A stretch of 64,000 nt of DNA from Oegoconia quadripuncta. Taxonomy: Eukaryota; Arthropoda; Insecta; Lepidoptera; Autostichidae. Within the stretch, counting starts at the first letter, position 1; each line of letters begins with the position of its first letter. Positions 57,020 through 64,000 of the stretch are shown here, in pieces. Both the position numbers and the translations under genes were made by a program. The notes beneath the pieces were generated by a model, which saw only the letters and a program-made list of their open reading frames with translations, had not been told where the DNA came from and made no database searches. Where the stretch lies: the NCBI GenBank assembly GCA_949316235.1, contig OX438750.1, positions 15,254,865 through 15,318,864 of the forward strand, given 5' to 3'.

Positions 57020-57820
57020 TTTTTGCTGTCGCTAAATGTTAATATGAAAAATTCAATAAATAAAATTGATGTGGAGACAGAACGCAGTAAATTCCAGAGG
57101 TGAAACGAGTGGGACTGTCGACTTTCTCCGCTCTCCTCTATTCTTATATCTTGAACCCAAGAGGGTTTATACACCAAAACTTTCTCTATTTACGCTCAAT
57201 CTAACTAGTTTCTACTTTCGAGTAAGTATGGTCTCCACTTACAGAGATTTTACTTGTTTTGTCTGCCCTTTGGTTTTGTAATGTTAGCCTTTGAGGTTTA
57301 GTGTACGTGCGGCATACGAAAATTTTTCGTAACCACTTTTTCAAAATATTCTCCGTTACATTTTATTGACATTTATTAAGTTTTCCTATAAGAGTAACTA
57401 ATAACACGATGTAAAAAATGAAAATAAATAAAATTAAAGTGTTTAAAAACTGCGTGGGCAACCTTCCGTTGAAAATAACCGGGACCATTGCTTAAGGGCC
57501 CTCCGAAGTATTGAAGCATTTGTAAGAAAATGCCACTAATGGTTATGTATCTTAGGACACACTGCACCAAATTTTGCTTAACTTCATTAATCGAAACGTA
57601 TTACATATAGATGCACACTTACCTACACGTATTATTTAGGTACGAATGAGCTAGGTAGTACTTAAATTTATTGATTTTTCACAATAAAGCGTTCTCGGGA
57701 GCGAAGGTCTCCTTAAATGATACCATGGCATTATTACCTAATATCAAGAACCTATGTGCTTCTCCCTTTATAATGTTAATTACAAATTGATTGTTTCGAA
57801 CCCCATCATAGTCCAAAACC
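57020..57820. other. No recognised feature
   Basis: Short open frames on both strands without recognised motifs. Confidence 0.4.
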
Positions 57821-57823
57821 CAA

Positions 57824-58030
57824 CCGCCTCCGTGGCTCAATGTAAACAACATTGGGTTTTACGATTCGGAGGTCGCGGGTTAGATCCCCAGCGGGGTAAC
57901 ATATTGAAGTACTCGGTTTGGTTGGTGGTAGAGCATTTTCAATGTCCGCCTGGCTAGCTACCACCATCTTATCTAAATTTGCCGCCAAGCAGCAATGTTA
58001 ATGCCATTGTTGTGTTCGCATAAAATAAAA
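57824..58030 (+). repeat. tRNA-derived SINE (family B), lacking most of its 3' third
   Basis: CCGCCTCCGTGGCTCAATGT to TTGTTGTGTTC, then directly GCATAAAATAAAAAGC. The B-box is mutated (GGGTTAGATCC). Confidence 0.75.
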
Positions 58031-58689
58031 AGCATAAAAAAAAAATCATAAACCCCATCATCGGTAGGTCTGAACTTACTTGGAGAGATTCTATTTCAGT
58101 TTCTGATTATGTTTCCGGGAATTTATTTTTACTTACGCAGAGACCCTCTCCGTGGTACCGGGGAAAGTAAGTACCTTTGCCTCCGATGACAGTGGTACGG
58201 GGACGATGAAGCAAATTTTATTCTATTTGCTATTGACCTCTGTAGGTACCCTGCAATAAAGGACCCACTAATCATCGAACCCCCTGTATCTACGGTGATG
58301 GCTAAAGATTATTTATCGTACCAACTAAATTTCTGATTGCGTAGCAAATGTGCACAGGGCCTAGTAGGCACGGTCGTTACTTCCGACAAACACCCTTTAT
58401 CTGTCTAATTTATTCCACGCTACTACCCGTCCGCTACAGGATGTGTATAACGGGCAGCGAAGGTTGAACGGAAGCACTTGTCAAGATTAGTGACTCTATG
58501 TGGGGTAATGTATCTCTACCTACTAAAGTTTAGTGTTATTGCGCTTACTTACCATCCTGAGGAGTTATGACTGAGGCAACCGTAAGGAAAATATGAGTAT
58601 TTACACTTCAATTCGAAAGTCTAACTTCAAGTGTCCAATTTACTTTGTACTATAATGGAAAGACATACATTAATATTTGTATAAACATT

Positions 58690-59320
58690 TATGCTGCCCC
58701 CGTTAGTTGAAAAGGCGCATCTAACACTTTTTTGGAAATTGAATTATATATATTGCCGGAATTAGGAAAAAAAGGCGCATCTGCCAATATTTTTGATATT
58801 TGTCTATCTCGCTCGGTTGCAATTATACCACAATTAAAATAGGCGCTTCTGTAGACTTTTTTGCCAATGATTGAAGATGAAAAGACGAATTTATCTGAAA
58901 CTTAATTGAAAGGTCACATTTATGTAGATATGCCCGTATGCTGTTCATATTTATTTTGAAATCGTAAATTTAAAAGGCGCTTATTTTATCCTGTTTCTAA
59001 GAAGAAATTGATAAGGCGCAATTCACCATTTACGCCTTCCACACTAATTGGAAACTGCATTCACACTAAGAAAAAAAGTTAACATTTACCACTTGCGCCC
59101 TTTTTACTTCGTAAAGTAAATTTTCCCAGGCGCATTAGTCATATACGTCTGAATCTTTTGTATTAGCAAAGATAACTACGCATTATACTTAATTAAATGG
59201 GCGCAAGTAAGCAGAAGCGTCCTTTTCTCTTAATATCGTGAATGCAACGGGGAGGTGTGCGGGTGGAAAATGTACGGCGACTCATCAGTTGCGCCCGAGT
59301 GGCTGTATAAGCAGGACGAG
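58690..59320. repeat. GGCGC-rich tract of unknown nature
   Basis: GGCGC(A/T) words follow A/T runs at 58714, 58774, 58842, 58976, 59015, 59129 and 59200, with GCGCC at about 59095 and 59291. Spacing is irregular, about 40-135 bp. No protein frame and no clean tandem unit. Confidence 0.5.
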
Positions 59321-59401
59321 TGGAAGTCAAAAATAAAATAATTGCCGGATTTCATTGTTTTTTAAGTAAAAATGTCGTCGTATATTACTCATAATTATTA
59401 T

Positions 59402-59655
59402 GAACTAGCTTTCCGCCCGCGGCTTCGCCTGCATTCAATGACTTTATCGCCGAAATTTGTTTATCCCGCGGGAACTACTCACTTCATCGGGATAAAAAAT
59501 ATCCTATGTTTCAATCCAGGTTATGTTATACCTATATACCAAATTTTATTCAAATCCGTTCATCCGTTTCGCCGTGTTTGAGCAACAAACAAACGAAAAC
59601 AAATAAACAAACAAACATCCAAACTTTGACATTTATAATATTAGTTTGATTACGT
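59402..59655 (+). repeat. Dispersed retroposon fragment, CCCGCGGCTTCGCC type
   Basis: ACTAGCTTTCCGCCCGCGGC, GGGATAAAAAATATCC, TTCATCCGTTTCGCC and TTTATAATATTAG in order. This copy has both ends. Confidence 0.65.
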
Positions 59656-59761
59656 ATTGGTGGAGATAACTCCGCTTTCATTGGCAACAATATAATATTT
59701 CTCTACCACTATGCACGATAACTTAATTTTTCGATTTCACTATATTTTGATCTCAACTTTA

Positions 59762-59803
59762 ACCAGCTTTCTGCCCGCTGCTTCGCCTGCATTCAATGAC
59801 TTT
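59762..59803 (+). repeat. Short 5' piece of the same retroposon family
   Basis: CAGCTTTCTGCCCGCTGCTT then CGCCTGCATTCAATGACTTT. It abuts the BEL/Pao relic. Confidence 0.45.
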
Positions 59804-60985
59804 ATCGCGGAAAGCGACACAAGAATACGCTTGCTCGCTTGCGTATGCAGGAACGTGAAGCTGCCTGTCACTGATGTCTTTATCTTGAAAACCATATTAT
59901 CTATACCAGCGAGGAATTTTGATGTCAGAAATCGTAGCCTGTTGTCGAGACCAAGACAGCCACTTTTCGACGGTGTCTGGTTGCAGCTCGGAATCCCAAT
60001 CAATACCGGTATGTATGCTGAAATAAAATACGTCCTTGAATGACCAAAGGAGTGAGAACACCCAGAGGGTCATATACGCACATTAATATGGACAATGTCT
60101 TTCGTTTAGTTAGTTTGCCATTATCAGGAAACTAGGACCCATGACGGAAACTAAAAGTGTCACTTTGAGGATGCCAAATAAGGCCTAATGTTCTAACAAA
60201 AGCCTCAGGACCAACACGAACATTCTCAGGTGGTGTAGAACGCAGGTCTTCAGGAACAGCCGCTAGTGCGGCAGGTACATTCGACACCCAGCCACGCATT
60301 TCCATTCCTGCTGCCTTATGTACCGTAACTATATATCGGCTGCTAGGTGCGAAGCCTCGTGCTCGTCATCTAAACTACCTACGATAGCTTTCGGTGCTGC
60401 TGGGTATGACTTCTGTAATTCTTCGGCGTTCCGGTTTTTAACATACAGAGCAGTGCACGGGCTGCAGACAGCGCCAAAAATTACAGAGGTCATCCTGTAC
60501 TCCTTCAACTCACCGCCACGATCCTCTCTCCAAATGTACCTTAAGGCGTCGCGGTCCTGCTCCCTAATTTTAATTTGTGGGAACATCTCCTTTACGTCGG
60601 CTGTCAAGGCGACACGACCTTCACGGAAACGAAACAGGATTTGGAGCAAGCATTGCAGCAGCTGGACCTGGCAGCAGCATAGAATTTAAACTGACTCCAG
60701 AGGTTTTCGCAGCAGCATCGTGAACTACCCTTAGCTTTCTTCTTTGGGGATGAACTACTGGGAAATGTGGTAAATACCACCGAATCGATTTTTGTTCAGG
60801 TAAAGCGACAGTTTCGTGGTACGTATCTGTAGAACACTCCTCAGCATAGCTATAACTATAACTGTCAGGTACGTTAGAAATATCTTTATTCCACAGCAAA
60901 CTAACCTCGAACCTACCGGATGGTAAACGTTTAGCCGTGGTAAAGCAGTCTGCAAAGCATACTTATCCTGCCTAGAACACAATGT
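59804..60985 (-). pseudogene. BEL/Pao LTR retrotransposon pol relic
   Basis: On minus the order is: [17 protein letters not shown] (about 60940), [20 protein letters not shown] and [12 protein letters not shown] (RT start), a frameshift, then ALTADVKEMFPQI and FGAVCSPCTALYVKN (RT palm). The stretch that should carry the YxDD catalytic box is deleted. Next come EMRGWVSNVP and VGPEAFVRTLGLIWHP (about 60300-60150) and finally the connection and RNase H start (about 60000-59804). Several frameshifts and stops; no LTRs seen. Non-functional. Confidence 0.8.
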
Positions 60986-61014
60986 CTCGAGTTTCGAAAT
61001 TCCTATAGCATCAA

Positions 61015-61460
61015 GGCGAAAATAATCTGGCTACGATTTCTGACCTCAAAATTCCTCCCTGGTATAGATATGGTTTTCAAGATAGGGACATCAGTGACAG
61101 GCAGCTTCACGTTCTTGCTGATGCAAGCGAGCAAGCGTATTCTTGTGTCGCTTATTGACTGACCATTGGTTTTCAAGATAAAGACATCAGTGACAGGCAG
61201 CTTCACGTTCTTGCTGACGCAAGCGAGCAAGCGTATTCTTGTGTCGCTTATTGACTGACCATGGTTTTCAAGATAAAGATATCAGTGACAGGCAGCTTCA
61301 TGTTCTTGCTGACGCAAGCGAGCAAGCGTATTCTTGTGTCGCTTATTGGCGATTTAGATTTTTCGATGGTTCCGTGAAACTGTCTCTCATTGGTGGGAAA
61401 GCGCGTGTAGCTCCGCTCAAGCCCATATCTATACCACGGCTGGAGCTCCAAGCTATAAAT
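61015..61460 (+). pseudogene. BEL/Pao RNase H segment, triplicated
   Basis: Three direct copies (starts 61071, 61167, 61262; period 96 and 95 bp) encode DISDRQLHVLADASEQAYSC-type sequence. The third runs on into GKARVAPLKPISIPRLELQA, the BEL/Pao RNase H core. It is opposite in orientation to the relic at 59804-60985, whose end carries the same segment. Confidence 0.75.
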
Positions 61461-64000
61461 AATTTATTTTGTATTTTTGATATCTCAAATTACTGTGGCA
61501 TAGATAAAGACTTTTTGTTATTTAGTTCAAAAGCAAATCTTTGAATAAATATTTGATTATGAATAGCTTTTGTTTTTTTGCTAAAAATAAGTTAGGTATG
61601 TATACCTAAGCAAATAACAACTTTTTGTACATAACCTAGAATGAAACTAGGATGTTAGGCAATTTAATGTACTTTTTATTTACAAACTGGCAACCGCGTA
61701 TGTTTCGAAGGCAGGGCAACTTTTACGTTTAAATTTCTATTAATAATGTAGGCAAAGACCTTAACGATCTCTCGATACAATTGATTGAATATCAACTCAA
61801 TTTAGACCTTCTGGAAATAACTTCGCGCAATCACAGGCACGCGAGTACTAGCCCCGCGTTGGGCGCCAAATCATAACGAACTTTGTGGACCAATTCATAA
61901 GGTTGAATCAACGATATTTAAATACTCGTTGAACAGGATTCGTTCCATGAATAGTTTGAATACGGAAAATATACAATCTTCTTCTAAACTTGGTATCCTA
62001 AATAACGCAAAGGATTTATATAATAATATTACATTGAGAAAGTTTTCATATGTAACTAACAGTTTTGTTGGACTGATACTCGTACTACAAGTCCGTGTTA
62101 CAAGTCATCAGGCGTAGAGTGTAAACATATTAGGTGAATATCGATTTACATCCATTGAAATTCATAGAAGGGGTGTTGCTATTTGTCTGTTACTGTGTTC
62201 AATCAACCATAATGCGTGGGAAAAAAAAGCGACACTAGAAACCCACAATATGTCGCTTAGTTAAGATATGAACGGCACTACGACTATGGATTAGATTAGA
62301 TTTACAGACAATTAGGTGTTTCACAAAGCGTATTGAACATGACCTATTCACGGAAGTAAACAAGGGGTGCCAATTAATCATAAATAATTAACTTATTGCG
62401 TCCTCGCGCCTTGTTATTGACAGGTTAGGAAACCATTAATCGCAAAGTGTTTAGTAGTTTCAGACAAACAAGCCTGAGAAGGGAAATGAAACGCGTAGTG
62501 TAGGTAACTGTAAATGAGTATATGATATTACCGTGCTCCCTCCCACCGCCTTATGTATACGTCCCTTCATCTTGTCATTGTGTATTCTTTTCCCTATTTT
62601 TTCTTCCTGCAACCTAAGCCGCTGATTGATTACTCTGACCATATCAGCAGACAAAGGAGGGTAGACGAGATTGTGGTGGTGTAGTTATTTATCTTGTAAA
62701 AACTTGTCGTAGATTTATTTCCAGGAATTCCAATTGATAAGGAATTTGACAAAACTATTACTTGTGCGTAACCTTCTTAATTTATTTTTTTAACTCCCGC
62801 CGCAAAGAGGAGGAATTAGGATTTATGTAATTAAGTACCTCGGCCTCGTATTATACGTAGTTTACAAAAGTTAGCGGTTCCTCGTTTTTCCAATAGTCCC
62901 ACTATGTCCTCTGTGACTATGTCATTGGCTTAATACTCGCGTAGAGTCAAAGCCATTGATAACAAAAAAAAAACACATTAACATGGCATCGTGTGGATGT
63001 CTTTAGAAATCTTAATTTTCTTGTTACATAATGGTAACATTTCAAACACGTACCTATTCTATGACAAATGGCTACCTATTGCAATTGTAGCTGCAAACCC
63101 TTGTGACAAGACGGAGAGGCTAGGTAAGCTTTAGTAACTTAGTAAAACCCTTTGAGTAAACCCAAAAAAACAACCCATCTCTAAAATTTTGCTAACTACT
63201 GTATGTAGTAGTACCTATTCCTCAAGAAAAATTAATTCATATATTTATTGCATTACACATGTCATAGTTACAATACATAGGTAAGTACTAACATACACAT
63301 GTACTTTGTCAGGCATGGCAATATGGAAGAAAGGGATATCTATGTTATTAATGTCGTTTCAATTACTAATACTTAGTTATAATTTTTATGAAGCTGCATA
63401 TGTATGTTGCAAGTTCAAAGAAAGTGCTCCAATTCCACAGTCAATCAACAATAAACAAATAATAGCAAATTGAAAGTACACCTTATCCTATTTCAACGAA
63501 TATAATAAGATTAAAAAACACAGATACAGAAACATGGATTTCGAATAAATTTTCTTGGAATCGGATTGTAGAAATTTTAGGCCGATAGGCACAGAATTAA
63601 TTTAGTACCATAGGTTAGGATCAGTCAGGGACTAAGTTGTATATTAATTTGTGGATTGGGGTACAAGTGCAGTTTGCAGTTTAAACAAAATCTAAACGCC
63701 TAGTCGAAGTCACTGCGGACTAGAGAGCCGGCTATTTCCTCGCTCAGTGTTTGAGCAATACAGGGTGAATTTGAATTCGTGTAATTCCCATTAATGGTGA
63801 CGCCACTTTCAATTACGAACAACATTCCCGAAGGATCTATAGTCGAATTCGATCAATACATTTTCGATTGCCCATACAAAGTAAACCAATCTGACACCAC
63901 TTTTAGTATGGAATTCCAACAATTTCCGGCTTAGGACTTCACTTCTGATTATGAACTTTCCACTAGGAACCATAATCTGGCTATGGTTGAAAATTGTTGA
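61461..64000. other. No recognised feature
   Basis: AT-rich to the window end. Short open frames only; no motif, repeat end or gene is supported. Confidence 0.4.

Noticed and set aside
60318..60689. 123-codon plus-strand frame
   Set aside because: It is antisense to the BEL/Pao reverse-transcriptase relic, whose minus-strand motifs are clear.
62460..62654. 64-codon minus frame with a charged N-terminal half
   Set aside because: Too short, no recognised motif and no splice partner that I could find.

Overview
The window is eukaryotic and insect, most probably a moth or butterfly (Lepidoptera). It is AT-rich, has spliced genes with small exons and GT-AG introns, and is densely packed with repeats typical of lepidopteran genomes: two tRNA-derived SINE families, many broken LINE tails, BEL/Pao, mariner and Crypton relics, and several palindromic MITEs. 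I saw no CRISPR array, rRNA gene, origin or bacterial operon.

Three protein genes are well supported. (1) 7724-29670, plus strand: a 12-exon gene for the insect homologue of NDNF (Drosophila nord), a secreted fibronectin-type-III protein. All 12 exons join in phase to give 568 codons plus stop; exon 4 (11638-11756) was recovered by splice phase and homology. (2) 32205-32960, minus strand: an intronless classical short-chain dehydrogenase/reductase of 251 aa. (3) 40484-45117, plus strand: a two-exon gene for the ZNF277-type C2H2 zinc-finger protein, 440 aa. The three show no functional link.

Layout: 1-7.7 kb is repeats (SINEs, LINE tails, a MITE, a Crypton relic). 7.7-29.7 kb is nord, with an 11.4-kb fourth intron full of LINE debris. 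29.7-32.2 kb is intergenic, with a strong hairpin and a terminal-inverted-repeat (TIR) element. 32.2-33.0 kb is the SDR gene. 34.0-39.1 kb holds a second Crypton relic, a 4.0-kb TIR-bounded element carrying a 49-bp tandem array, and a palindromic MITE. 40.5-45.1 kb is ZNF277. 46-61.5 kb is a transposon graveyard: LINE tails, two mariner relics, a three-level nested insertion, five SINE B copies, an unexplained GGCGC-rich tract and rearranged BEL/Pao fragments. 61.5-64 kb holds nothing I recognise.

The least explained structures are: a MITE family with GGCCCGTATTAATAAA termini and 3-bp A/T target duplications (four copies); the 4-kb TIR element; the hairpins at the 3' ends of both Crypton relics; the triplicated, inverted BEL/Pao RNase H segment; and the GGCGC-rich tract. 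All homology calls come from recall of family sequence patterns, not from a database search.
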